DNA of 64,000 nucleotides from Rhizopus sp. PT2906 (Eukaryota > Mucoromycota > Mucoromycetes > Mucorales > Rhizopodaceae). The translations under genes were made by a program, and so were the position numbers. The notes under the pieces are model-generated. The model did not search any database and was not told the origin of the DNA. It was given only the letters and a program-made list of their open reading frames with translations. Each line of letters begins with the position of its first letter. Positions within the stretch are counted from its first letter, which is position 1. Positions 47,165-58,617 of this stretch are shown here, in pieces. The stretch lies in the NCBI GenBank assembly GCA_025529335.1, contig JAMYHX010000017.1:156504-220503 (forward strand), written 5' to 3'.

Positions 47165-48375
47165 ATGCCTGTCAGTATTACCAAAGATAACAAAACAACT
47201 CTTTATATCAGTAAGCAAGCCCTGAAATAATAATAATAATAAAAAAAAGTAACACATGAACTAGGTGGACTCGATCAGCAAGTGACAGAACAGTTTTTGT
47301 ATGCTGCATTCATTCCTTTTGGAGAAATAGTCGCTGTTCAACTTGCACTCGATACAGAGATTGACAGTAAACGTGCTTTTATTGCTCATGTGGATTAGTA
47401 TTTACTTTTTTATTTCAGCTACAAATGTGCATAGAGGATTTGGATTTGTTGAATATGCAGATCCTGAAGATTGTCAAGCAGCTATGGATAATATGCACTT
47501 GTCTGAATTGTATGGTAAAGTTATCAAGGTACAGATTGCAAAGACTATTAATGTCACAACCACCTCCAATCGAGCAGGCAAGTATCTCATATATATAAAG
47601 AATGGTAGATCATTACTCATTTTGCTCAATAGTGTGGACTGATGAAGCATGGTTACAAAAATATGGCAACTTGGAAGAAGCGAAAGAAAATGAAGAAAAA
47701 GAAGAAACAACAAAAGACGCGGTGCAGACCAATGAACAGGACGTGTCATCCTATGTGCCCTCTAGCACGAAAAGAGGGCAAAAGTGTCGTGTCTATTTGG
47801 ATATTGAGATTGGAAATAACTTTGCAGGTCGCATAGAAATTGAGCTTCGAGGTGACGTTGTGCCCAAGACAGCAGGTATTGTTTTTTTAAAAAAAAAAAC
47901 AAAAAACAACAACTAAATGACGACTCGCGCGCAGAAAATTTTAGAGTTTTATGTACTGGAGAAGCAGGATTTGGATACAAAAACTCTTCTTTCCACCGCA
48001 TTATTCCTCAATTTATGTGTCAAGGTGGCGATTTTACAAAGGGTAACGGTACAGGCGGCAAATCGATTTATGGAGGCAAGTTTGAAGACGAAAACTTTAC
48101 CTTGAAACATACAGGGCCTGTAAGTTCTGCTATACATGAATAAAAAGTTACTTATTAGTTCTTAGGGTACTTTATCTATGGCTAACGCGGGGCCGAATAC
48201 GAATGGAAGCCAGTTTTTCATTTGTACGGAAAAGACGGCTTGGTTAGATGGTAAACATGTTGTGTTTGGACAAGTCGTGTCTGGCATGAACGTGGTTAAG
48301 CAAATGGAGAGTTGTGGAACAGCCAACGGAAAGCCAACTAAGCGTGTGACCATTGTAGACTGTGGAGAGCTTTAA
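47165..48375 (+). CDS. PPIE: RRM-cyclophilin, PPIE/Cyp33-like peptidyl-prolyl isomerase
   Basis: Spliceosome-associated cyclophilin with an N-terminal RRM. The RRM reads LYISGLDQQVTEQFLYAAFI, PFGEIVAVQLALD and HRGFGFVEYADPED (RNP1). A linker with DEAWLQKYG follows, then the cyclophilin domain: RVYLDIEIGNNFAGRIEIEL, ENFRVLCTGEAGFGYKNSSF, HRIIPQFMCQGGDFT, NTNGSQFFICT and WLDGKHVVFGQV, with catalytic-type Arg, Phe, Gln and Trp residues in place. Six exons keep frame. One intron (47578-47632) has a GC donor (CAG then GCAAGT) and an AG acceptor. Length is about 300 aa, as in human PPIE. In the family this pairing links cyclophilin to mRNA processing. Confidence 0.94.
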
Positions 48376-48618
48376 AAATAAAAAAGAAAAGTAATGTCGT
48401 CTATGGCTGAAAATTTGATGCCACACACGTTTCTAAGCATTGTCCAGAGTTTATGTTGTGACGAAAATAGTAAAAGCTGGGGGGGAGTAATACTATTTGG
48501 CTTAGTTTATTCAATTGAACACAATGTGTATATTATTACAGGATACATTTATTTCTAAAAAAAAATGACTCTTCCCGAAAGAAATAATAGCACAAGAGGG
48601 TATGCATGGATAAGGATA
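48376..48618. other. convergent spacer between PPIE-like and transporter genes
   Basis: Short AT-rich 3' flanks of two convergent genes. It holds a GGGGGG run at about 48480. Confidence 0.4.
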
Positions 48619-50143
48619 TTATTTGAAAGCACCCGTTGTTGCAAAGAACATGACAACGACTCCCCAAATGATTAGAAAAACAGCAGCGATATCCAAAAAT
48701 CCAAACTTGGGTATATCATTAAGTAACAAGGTGGTGGTAACAGTTGATGAAGAAGAAGGGCGATGATGATGATGCGGGATCAAAGGAGTCTTTATACAAC
48801 TTTCTTCAGTAAAGGAATTCACTACTGGAGGCCGCTGTCTTGTGATGAGGTATGCAGTAGCAGGAAGAATATAAGCTAAAAAGGTAGCAGCAAATCCACC
48901 AATCAAGGCATATAGTTTGCCGAGTGATCGGACGGTGATGCCCAAAGTAGTGATGACTAAGAATAAGATGATGGTAACAGTGTAATGTTGAAGTTTTGTT
49001 GGGTGTCGTTCTGATGACTCAAATCCAAGCAATTTTTGAACCGCTTCTCTTGTAGGGTAAAATGCCATGCTAAAACAACATTAGTTATTATGTAAATAAA
49101 CAACACAATCGTACATACGGTATAGTTAGGATCATGCTAAAGCCTAATAGAAATCTAGCGATATTTACAATGAGATCATCCGCGGGAAAATTCAAGAACA
49201 AGTTAGGTTGTACATCCTTGCCAAAGCAGAGATAACCAACGAGAGCAAAGGAGATGGATACAATCCAGCTCATGATAGAAGCATATGTCGTCGTTGTATT
49301 CCATGATCTCATTGTTTGATTTTTCAAACTAAGAAAGACATTAAAACAGACGTGAGGACATGCAAATGCAAATGCTAGAATGCCCAGTGCTCCAAAGATA
49401 TCGGGACCATGCCAGGCGAGTGGTGCTTCATGTGATTTGGAGTAAGCAGGCGCGCGCCAAATTAAAGCGAGGATGATCACAGGCAAGCACAAGACAGACA
49501 CAATGGACCATCTGGCAAGTGTACCCAATGACCGTGAGAGATTTAAAGGAAAGACCTAGATAGCAAAGTGTTAAACTAGAAAAAAAAGGAAAAAAAAGGA
49601 GTCTTACGAGGAAGATAGCAATGAGCGAGATAACAAGGGGTCTTTGTGTAAGATTTGGATACTCTGGAAAGTATAATTGTAAAAGAACAGGAATAGTATC
49701 GCCCAACACTAAATAGAAAGGATATTAGCTGAATTCAATAAGAGGTTACGCAATGATCATTTACAGATATAATAACTGACACATGCGCCAGCGGCTTGGA
49801 TGAGAACAAGAAAGTTTAAGAAATGATAACCTGCTCGGCCGATGGTATGCTCCATAAGTGTAGCCAATTTATAAGTTCCCGAACGCATTCCTGATAACAC
49901 AAGCATGTGTAAACCTAATTGAGAGATAAAAGCCACGAGAAGAGATAAAAAGAGGGCGGGCCAGAATCCGGCAAGGTAGATAGCAAAAGGTAATCCAATG
50001 ATACCAGAACCGACAGTTGAATTGACTAAATTAAAGGCGCTTTCAATCTTTGACCGTGAGCCATATCCTGGTCTATCGCCTTGTAATAAATCTCTTTCGG
50101 CATCTGTTAACTCTTCTGGTTTGCTCTGAGTTGATCCATACAT
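48619..50143 (-). CDS. amino acid/auxin permease family transporter (AVT/SLC38-like)
   Basis: AAAP-family carrier, likely moving neutral amino acids across the vacuolar or plasma membrane. The soluble N-terminus, MYGSTQSKPEELTDAERDLL, leads to the family start ESAFNLVNSTVGSGIIGLPF, where the GSGI/GLP helix 1 is diagnostic. Further hydrophobic segments follow in exons near 49428-49709 and 49088-49528 (HGPDIFGALGILAFAFACPH, then SWIVSISFALVGYLCFG). The last exon, 48619-49068, ends WGVVVMFFATTGAFK. About eleven membrane segments are predicted by eye. Closest memory match is to yeast AVT6/AVT7 and animal SLC38A11-type proteins; the substrate cannot be read from sequence. Introns are short and GT-AG. 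Confidence 0.88.
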
Positions 50144-50500
50144 TATTTAATAAAGAAGAAAAAAAGAAAAGAAAAAGAAAAAAGAAAGATACTAAAATGC
50201 ATATCGATTACCTTTTAAAGAATATTTTTAATTTTCGACATTTAGTCCATGATTGGTCTAATATGAGAAAATGAGTCATGAGCGTATTTAACAATGTGTT
50301 CTAAAATGTTTAAGGGACAACAATGTTATGTAACAATAGATTTGACAGTAATGTGACCCATGTTATTTTTATACATAAAAAGAGTGAGAAAAGTGTATAC
50401 ATGTAATGGGGAGGGAAAGGGGGGAATGCGTATGTGCGTGTGTCTATGGTGTATACATAAGTGAATAATAAAAACAGACAAGGAAAATAAAACGAGCAGA
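50144..50500. other. spacer, transporter upstream and methyltransferase downstream
   Basis: Purine-rich run at 50150-50190 and GGGAGGGAAAGGGGGG-like sequence near 50408. No gene. Confidence 0.45.
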
Positions 50501-51959
50501 TTAAGGCTTTCTTGCTACATATGAATACCAGTCCATAGATGCATCATTTTTGACACATTGAGCACAAAACATCTCTACTCTGTGTTTATAATCTTCAATA
50601 TCTAATCCTAACATTGGTCCAAGTTGGTCACCAGCTTGCTCAAATGAATTCAATATAAACAGCAAGAACTCCTCAGCCAACCTTCCACCTGAGCCTACAA
50701 AAATAGGAGTTAAAAAAGGACATTATTCAACGATTGTATTATACCATAGTGAATCGTCTTTTTCTTTGTTTCAATCACTTGAAAGTTTTGCTGTGTAAGT
50801 ATAGTTCCCATCTTTGCTATTATATCAAAGTCAAAGTTATTTGCTGCTGATATATTACGTACTTTTTTTTTTAAAAAAAAAAAAAAGAAACGGTTAGACA
50901 TTTTGAAAAGGTGGATATTGGGTATATGTACTTGTTTCAATAAATGATTCTATCATGACAGTTCCTGAAGGTTGGTTATGTATATCCTCAACACGAATGA
51001 CACCTCCAGGCTTCAATACGCGAAATATATCTTGGATGAGTAAAGTCCAACGTGTAACATCAAGATATCCGGAGCATGTTCTTAGATGAACGTAATCGAC
51101 GGAATTATCTTTAAATTTTTCAAAAATTTCATTGTAAGGCAATCCTCTTTCAAATGTGACGTTTGGCAAAGGAGGAAAGTCTTGTAAAAAGCTATTAGGT
51201 ATAATCTCGATACCAAAAAAGCGGCAATCTGGGTATTGAGTAGCCAAATCCTATATATCATAAATCAATTGTTTATCAGACCCCATTCTATCTCTTTACC
51301 ATCATCCATGGCCCAGTACATGAGCCCATTTGAACAATAACTGCACCTTTTTGTAGTCTTGGTGCCACAGCCGGTGTAACGTTTCTGGAGTATTTTTTAA
51401 ATAAGATTGTGTTCAATGTACGTTTTTGATATTTATAGTTTACCCTCCAAAAATAGTCTTTAAAGCAAAGTGAAGCTAGTATGGTTGTCAGTAATGAAAT
51501 GTAACTTAATAAAAGACTTACATTGTAGTCATAGTTTTTTGATTCCCAGTCCTTGGGTAAAAAGAAACTATTGGACTGATGCGAATGAATGTGTTGCTTT
51601 TCAGAAGTTGAAGGCGAAGAGACAATTGAAGGTGAAGAATTGATAGCCGAAAATCGATTGATGATGCTCGACTGGTTGTTCATACTTGAGTTTGTTATAA
51701 TCGGTGTCGTTGGACGTGATGTATCATTATTATTATTAATGTGAAGAACAGAAGGCTGGATCTTATTACTGCTATCATTACTACTGCTGCTGTTATTGCT
51801 ATTGTTGTTAATGTGCTTCCCATGATTTGATTTTGTTGACACTGACTGAGGTTGACTTGAGGTGGTTGAAGTTGAATTTGTAGTTAAATGTCTTTTGCTA
51901 TATAACTTCATGTCTTTTGTACTCGAGCTGGACTTCTTCTTAGACTGACTGACCCCCAT
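50501..51959 (-). CDS. SAM-dependent methyltransferase with myristoylation-type N-terminus
   Basis: The start, MGVSQSKKKSSSS, fits the N-myristoylation consensus (Gly2, Ser6, Lys7) followed by a basic cluster, suggesting membrane attachment. A long Ser/Asn-rich region follows. The methyltransferase core begins after LPKDWESKNYDYN and LHFALKTIFGG: VIVQMGSCTGPWMM (motif I), LATQYPDCRFFGIEI (motif II), DNSVDYVHLRTCSGYLD and FRVLKPGGVIRVEDI (motif post-I). The last exon ends SMDWYSYVARKP. Motif I is unusual: the expected Asp before Gly is Gln (VQMGSCTG), though downstream Glu in GIEI is kept. Introns are short, and one contains a T10A14-type hairpin-like run (50863-50887). The fold is common in Mucorales multicopy methyltransferases; the substrate is unknown. 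Confidence 0.85.
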
Positions 51960-53638
51960 AGTGTGTTTTGTGTATAATAGAAGAAAGAAAAAAGTAGAGT
52001 ATGCGGAGATAACATAGTTTATATTCAACAATCACCTCGTTGCTTGTGCTACATTAAATCCAAAGTAGTGAGGCGATTACAAGCGATTCAATGTATGTGT
52101 CACCATGGAGAAGCTATCACTACGATTAAGCTTTTCACACTTTACTTCTCTTTTGCTGTCACGATAAAGAAGAGAGAATATCCTAGAAATAATAGCACAA
52201 CGTATAATTTCCAAATGTAGGCGATGATTTAAACTTATACAAGGGTAGCCTCTTCTTTTTTGCGTAATTATTATAATCATTCAAAAAGATGGCTCATATT
52301 ACTCCAAGTTTGTGAATATCCGCTGAAAGTATACACTATGTCCTTTTCTTTCAGCTAATTTTATTGATTATATGCGTCGACTTGCCTAATCATTATTTTC
52401 ATAGCGCACTGTAAAGACATTATTATCGTATTGACGTATGGAGTAATGATTGTTGAGCTAGTTTAATGTCGATAAGGGCTCAGTACAAATGGCCATATAT
52501 GCTAACAATTCCGCGATTCAGTGTCACAACTGTGCAAAGATTGATACACAGTTTATTTTTGTGATAATAGACCCACTTTATGTGGAATGCCCTTTTCAAT
52601 ATCAACAGCCCCCAACCGTAATATGACTTTTTTCTCGTCACATTCACTGAAAAGGTAGCCATTATATCAGGGCATTTCCAATAACTTTTGTAAAAGACAG
52701 CATTGTTTTCGAATACAAAAGGTGGGGCCAAGAGTATTCTTGTAAATTAGAAATAAATCAAAAAGAGTGAGCGATGTGGCCTAGGAGATATGCCACTGGT
52801 GTCAATGGCTTGGGCTACTGTAATAAACAAAGCTTTTAGAGAAACTCTTGATTTTTCTTGTTACAAAAAATAAAAAGGTGTTTTTTAGAAATCTAAAAGG
52901 TAAAATTCTCTTCAGTTTTATGCAGCAATTTGTTGACTGAATGCCTACGGAAAGGAAGATGCAATTGCTTACAAAGACCTCAGTTGATGTCATCAAGAAG
53001 TCATACAGCTTTCAATGAATAGGAATTTCGCTCGATCATGTATAGAGAACCTACCATATTCAACTTTTTATAAAATGTCGTCATCACCCTATAAGGCCAA
53101 TATTATACACCAGAAATAATATAGATTATATTGACAGCGCTCTTTCACACTATTTAAGGACTGGTCTGATATTTGCGTGTCCCTTTTACCTTAATCCCTG
53201 TTTCAATTAAAGCGGTTATCTTGGTTTAATCAATACGTTGGTATAATATCTATTACGTATGTAGTGTTGTCTTTCTAAAAGAGTAAAACTAGTTTTGAAC
53301 GGATTCTCCTTTTATAAGAGCTTAATAAGTGTTCCACATAAACTAAAAGATGTCAAACATATTTTTTTATAAAGGTAGTCAGACACATGATGAAACATCC
53401 TTTGAACTTTTATAAACCCCTCAGTCTGTATGAACCATTGTGGCTTATATCACTTGCACTAGTTAAAGTGGCATTCATTAAAGATACTTGACTTTGTTGG
53501 CCATATAGAATGCTTTTTTTCCCCCTACATTATACGTAAACAAGTAAAGGCAAAACTATCCGAGTGTATAAAAGCGTATTAAATACATCGGGTTTATTAC
53601 TGATAGCGCTGGTTGTCATTCTTTTTTAAAGGGTAGCT
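51960..53638. other. long intergenic region with a possible transposase scrap
   Basis: Mostly AT-rich, no intact gene. On the minus strand at 52480-52731 a short ORF reads WVYYHKNKLCINLCTVVTLN and RGIVSIYGHLY. That resembles the middle of DDE (Harbinger-type) transposases from Mucorales, but it is too short to be sure. Confidence 0.35.
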
Positions 53639-54970
53639 CTATTGTTGGTCTAGTGTTTCACTATGATTATTGATGTTGCTAGCAACTGTACTATTATTAT
53701 TATTGTCATTATTGCTGTTACTGCTACTGCCGCTATTGTTACGATCCATGTGGTGACGGTTATCCTTTTTTTGCGCCTGTATTTGAATGATTGGAAACTG
53801 AATGACCCTTGGCGTTTTTTTCATTTCAGCTGATTGAGAATCGAGCAAGTAATTGTGTGTCTGAACTGTTAATGATCCCTTTCGTAATAGCTTGGAATAA
53901 TCTATAGGATGTGTTATTATATTAATGATCCTTTTGAAATAAACTTACGTAGTCCACATGCATTACACAACGTTCTAGCTCCATCCGGTCCTCTTCGCCA
54001 TTCAGGTGTTTCTGTTGTATTACATGAATGACATCTTTGCCCAATCATGTTACGCTTCTAAAGAAAAAAAAATATGAATTAATCATCTTTCACTAGTAAA
54101 TGCCCTCTTTACATTTCTTCTTCGATATTTGGGCCTCATGCTACTATCTTGTAAGTTTCGCGCTTGGCGGATCATTTCATATTTACTTGAATTAGGATCA
54201 TCCTATGGTCTATAGTCAGCATTATATTTGAACGTATCTGGTCCCTACCTGTAGTGAACGTATAGGTTGTGATGATGGGAATGTATTGTCTATTTCTTGA
54301 TCATGATATTGAAATAGTTGATCATTTAGTGTCTTTAGTGATCGCATCATAGATTCTGTCGTACAGTATACAAGATCAACAATTTTATTTCGATCTGTTT
54401 CAGTCAGAGCATCTACGCGATATCGTGCGATTTCCTTATGAATCACTGTACATTGTTCATATACCTAATACATATTAATACCACATAGTATTGAATTAAA
54501 ATCACTGGATTTACCTGTTTTAACAATAGTCTATCATTTTCTGGCTCTGATTCACAGAAGCGCTGTGTTAATGGTGGTTGAGGTGGGGTAGGTGGATAAT
54601 CGTGATGTACTGTGGAAGAAGAAGGTTGAAATGACAAGGGATGATGATGAGGTTGTGGTTGATGATATAGGTATATGTTGGGTTGACTTAATTTATTTAC
54701 ATTATATGTGAGCTCTGCTAAAGAAGGAATAGGTAATCTACTCATTATCATCTGTAAGACATTTCAACTATTTTATTATTATTATCAGTTTGTTTACCCT
54801 TCACTCTGTTTTTCTTTATTATCACTGTTGTCACAGTTGCTACTGCTACTGCTACTGCTACTACTATTGTTGTTGTTGTTGCTGTTGTTGTTATTTGTTG
54901 TAGTATTTCTTGTGAATGCTGGTAATGCTGATTCCTCAGAAATGTCTAGACATAATTTAGAGACATCCAT
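53639..54970 (-). CDS. GATA zinc-finger transcription factor, NsdD-like
   Basis: DNA-binding regulator in the nucleus. The start, MDVSKLCLDISEESALPAFT, precedes Asn and Ser homopolymers. Then come MSRLPIPSLAELTYNVNKL, a His/Pro-rich segment and a helical region (KIVDLVYCTTESMMRSLKTL). KYRRRN leads into the single GATA finger, CHSCNTTETPEWRRGPDGAR with TLCNACGLHYSKLLRKG (Cys-X2-Cys-X18-Cys-X2-Cys). The finger and its flank match Aspergillus NsdD, a regulator of sexual development, better than WC-2 or nitrogen GATA factors. Six or so exons are joined by short introns; one intron splits the finger just after CGL. The tail is Asn/Ser-rich and ends HSETLDQQ. The coding repeats will vary in length. 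Confidence 0.88.
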
Positions 54971-57480
54971 TAACTTCTGTTTATTATAACTTCTTTCAAA
55001 GTTATCTGCATAAAATAGGGAAAAAAAAAGGGAAAAGAGAGAGAGAAAATAAAATTAAAAAATAAAAAATAAAAAAGGAAAAAGGGAAGAAAGGGAACAA
55101 AAAAAAATAAAAAAAAAAGACTTTGTAAGGCAGAATAACAATGTAGCAGTCACGGTTTAAGCGATACATCGATCTGGAATCGAGAAATATACATTTTTAG
55201 AATAAAACGGATCTCTCCTTATCATCTTTCGATCGTGTTAAGCTATTTAAGGGATGGATCTTAGTTTCCAATGTGCAATTCTGGTACAATTATTGCATAT
55301 GGTCACATGTGCATAAATTAGCTTTTTCTCATAATCAATATTGATGCAATTTAACACATACGCTTGACTATTTTAAATATCTCCTTTTAAATTATTGGGT
55401 CAACAACGTAACACAATTTCATGGCTTCACTCAGTACAAGTAGGATCTTGATTCTGTCATACTCTATCCTCGAGTAATTGCGATTGAATAGCCTTTTATG
55501 AGAAAAATTGAGACACAATTGTATGTTGTCGGAATACAAATTATTCTTGAAATAACCTCAATTCCTGGAATGGTACACTTGTTCACCAAGAGTTATGACA
55601 AAAACGAGGTCTGGCTGTATAAAGCTGTGTTTAGTCATTTAAAATATTTATCAAAATTAATGAGCAAAGGACTCATGTTGGACTTTATTTACAGAAATTA
55701 CTTTTTCACGCACGTGTGTCCTGTTTGTTTATTCAGAAAATACGAGATTAAAAAGGAGGTACGGAAAATAAAGGATATGGGCGCTTTTTTGTATTATTTT
55801 AGAGGGCACGTATCATGAAATACTATACAACCACTGATCAGAAAGAGCTTGTTGAATGCATCCATCATGAATAGTATCGTGAGATCAACAAGATGATGCA
55901 GATTTTGGAACAAACGACAGTGAGAGCAGGCACATAAAGAGAAAGCCTGAGTTATAGGACATGATGGTGAGAGGTTGGAAGAAAATGTCGTTGAAAATAT
56001 CTGGTACATGCGAGGGATTCATCTGCAGAACTACACCCGAAGATGTTTATAAATAAAGAGTGATCATGCGGATCAGAGGAGGATGACAGGGATGGTTTTC
56101 ATCACAGTAACATGGCCAAGTTTTACAAAATGACTGTCAATTCATGATATTTCTATCATGAATCTCCTTTTGTAAACAAATGTTTTATTGATTTGTATTT
56201 AATGGAAAAAAAAAGGAGGGATATAAAAAGATCCATACAGAACTACTCTTTTTTTTTTTTTTCATCTGTGCACAGCGTGTGTTACCTCTTTCTGTGGGAG
56301 GTTCCTATGACAATATCCTGGTAACAGAAAATGGACTCTACTGGTTTGTAAAAGTAACATCGAAGCTGTAGTATTATAAAACGATATGCTATACGATTAA
56401 GATACATAAAGTCCAAGTATTAATTCAAATGCCTTGTTTAGGCGATTTGAAATAAAAAAGGGAGCTTTTACATTGAAAAATATTTATGCAAACACCTCAA
56501 TCTATTAGTATACGAGTACAATAAACTCATAATGTTGAATTGATTAGATGCCATTGTCTGAGACGACATGAACCATCCACAAAGGTTAGGGTTTAATTTA
56601 AGTGAATGCATAGTAGTTTGAGTCATTCATAAGATAGTTGTTGGTGATTGTTTATCAAGTGGCTAGAGCAAATAGAAAACAGGTTTAAACCTTATTATGA
56701 AACAGTTTTTTGTGCTAGGCATTGTATCGTTGTTCCCACATAAACAAAGGACCTACCTTATCATAGCCTACTTTTGTCCTTTTGAGAGCAATGATCCACT
56801 CTTTTATTCCTGAGCGTCTCTCATAAACACTGGAATTGATACCAACAAAGCATTGCAAATCTATATTCAAGATTAAGTTTAATACTATTCATTCATACAG
56901 AAAGCATAGAGTCCCAAGTTAAACAACCCCTTTTCGTTTCACGGGGCTTTATTCCTTATTCATGTGAGTGAAACCTTCGGATTTAAATGGAGTAAAAAAG
57001 CATGAATAACTCTCAAGTACCCTTAGGATATGCATCCCCCCCTCGCTATTTTTAGTATTTGGCTATCGAGATATTACCACCTCTTATTTTTATCCCTTTT
57101 TTAAACCTAATCATATGCACCTAACTATGGTATGTTGATGTATAGTAGTCTCTGGGGATAAAAATGATCATAACGAACGAGATATTTCAAAATGGTTGCT
57201 CTCTGTGTGTGTGTGTGCTCTATTCCTACTTAAACCTTCCCTCATTAATGTTTATCAAGATACGCTAGCTAAATACACAACATGCACTCTAAACTATAAA
57301 TTGATAAAGTAGGAAAGGGCTAAAGAACTAAACGTTTTAATAAATTAAAACAACATGAAAAAGCCAAAGTTATTGCTAATATTATTCAGAGAAAAAGATC
57401 AATGTCAGAATAGCTTAAAGAATACCAACGTCTTTAAGATAATTTACTTTTACATTACTAAACTGGTTGACTTTATTGAA
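54971..57480. other. 2.5-kb intergenic region
   Basis: An A-rich and G-interrupted tract (55020-55125) lies upstream of the GATA gene. A 106-codon plus-strand ORF at 55498-55818 has an ATG and ordinary composition (FTKSYDKNEVWLYKAV), but no recognisable family and no splice context; I do not call it. A short GT repeat is at about 57200. No RNA gene recognised. Confidence 0.45.
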
Positions 57481-58617
57481 TTATGCTTGTACTTTATCAG
57501 TTGCCAATTTAAACACTCCTATCATTGCCCCTAGTTGCACCTTTTCATTGCCTCCTTCTCCTATTCTGTACTCAATTTCTGCTAGTTTATCGAGAATAAA
57601 TATTCGTGATTCTGTAGGGAACTCGACAGTACGCGCATAATAATATATTTCACTTAGGATATCCTGAAGTGCTAATCCTGTCTCCCTCTTTAATTTCTCA
57701 ATATCTTGAAGAAATTAGCTTAATAGATCTAGATAAACATGTTCACTTACTAGAGTAGGCTGTAGTAAATTCCTCTGTCATGATCCATTTAAAGATACGC
57801 TCAATATCCTGTGGATGTGGATGTCCAGTACAGCTATAGATGGCATTTTCATCAATTCGATCATAGGCAGCATGACATGCTTGTAAGATATTGAGTGCAC
57901 GACGCATATCTCCCTTTGAGAGTCGGAGTAATGCCTTCTTACCGTCCTCGGTAAGGTCGATTTGTTCTTGATCTATAATTGTCTGTAGTCTTGACTCTAC
58001 TTGTTCAATCTCCAAAGGTGCAAATCTAAAACGTGTACAACGTGATTGAATGGCTGGAATGATCTTGCTCACGTAATTACAAATAATACAGAATCGAACG
58101 TTTTTGGTATACTTTTCAATAATTCGACGAAGTGCTGATTGTGCTTGATTCGTCATGGAATCAGCTTCATCAAGAATGATCAACTTGAATCCTGAGCTAT
58201 AAATATTTCGAGTACTAGCAAAGTTCTTAATTTGTTCTCGCACAACATCAATACCACGATCATCAGAAGCATTAAGTTCGAGGATCATGGCCTTGAATCG
58301 TTCGCCATAAAGCTTCCTTGCACATGCCAGAATGGTGGAGGTTTTACCTGTACCGGGTGGGCCATAGAAGAGTAAATGAGGAAGTCGTTTAGCTTCAATA
58401 AATGTTTCGACTATTGTACGTTAATATGTCGCCCTTTTGTATACATAAATATTGGTTTACTTGTAGAAGTTATGTCTTTATGAGACACGAGATCATCGAG
58501 AGTGGCAGGACGATATTTTTCCACCCAAGGTAAGTTGTCTAATTCTGGTTTTATAAGAGTGCTTTTGCCTTTTCCTTTCTTTAAGCTCTTGATTGAATCA
58601 ATTTCCATAGCACTCAT
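57481..58617 (-). CDS. RFC3: replication factor C subunit, yeast RFC3 / human RFC5
   Basis: Small subunit of the clamp loader that opens PCNA. The start, MSAMEIDSIKSLKKGKGKST, was chosen over an upstream ATG in a low-complexity leader. It reads LPWVEKYRPATLDDLVSHKD, HLLFYGPPGTGKTSTILACA (Walker A), MILELNASDDRGIDVVREQI, LIILDEADSMTNQAQSALRR (Walker B), FCIICNYVSKIIPAIQSRCT (SRC arginine finger) and SKGDMRRALNILQACHAAYD. FASTRNI, TGHP and the C-terminus ALQDILSEIYYYARTVEFPT match the RFC3/RFC5 paralog rather than RFC2 or RFC4. Three or four exons; the end is at 57481. Length is about 340 aa, as expected. Confidence 0.95.

Noticed and set aside
47474..48137. Minus-strand ORFs across the PPIE-like gene
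   Set aside because: Antisense to clearly spliced cyclophilin exons.
55498..55818. 106-codon plus ORF
   Set aside because: It has an ATG and normal composition but no homolog recalled, no splice context and isolated location; left unannotated.
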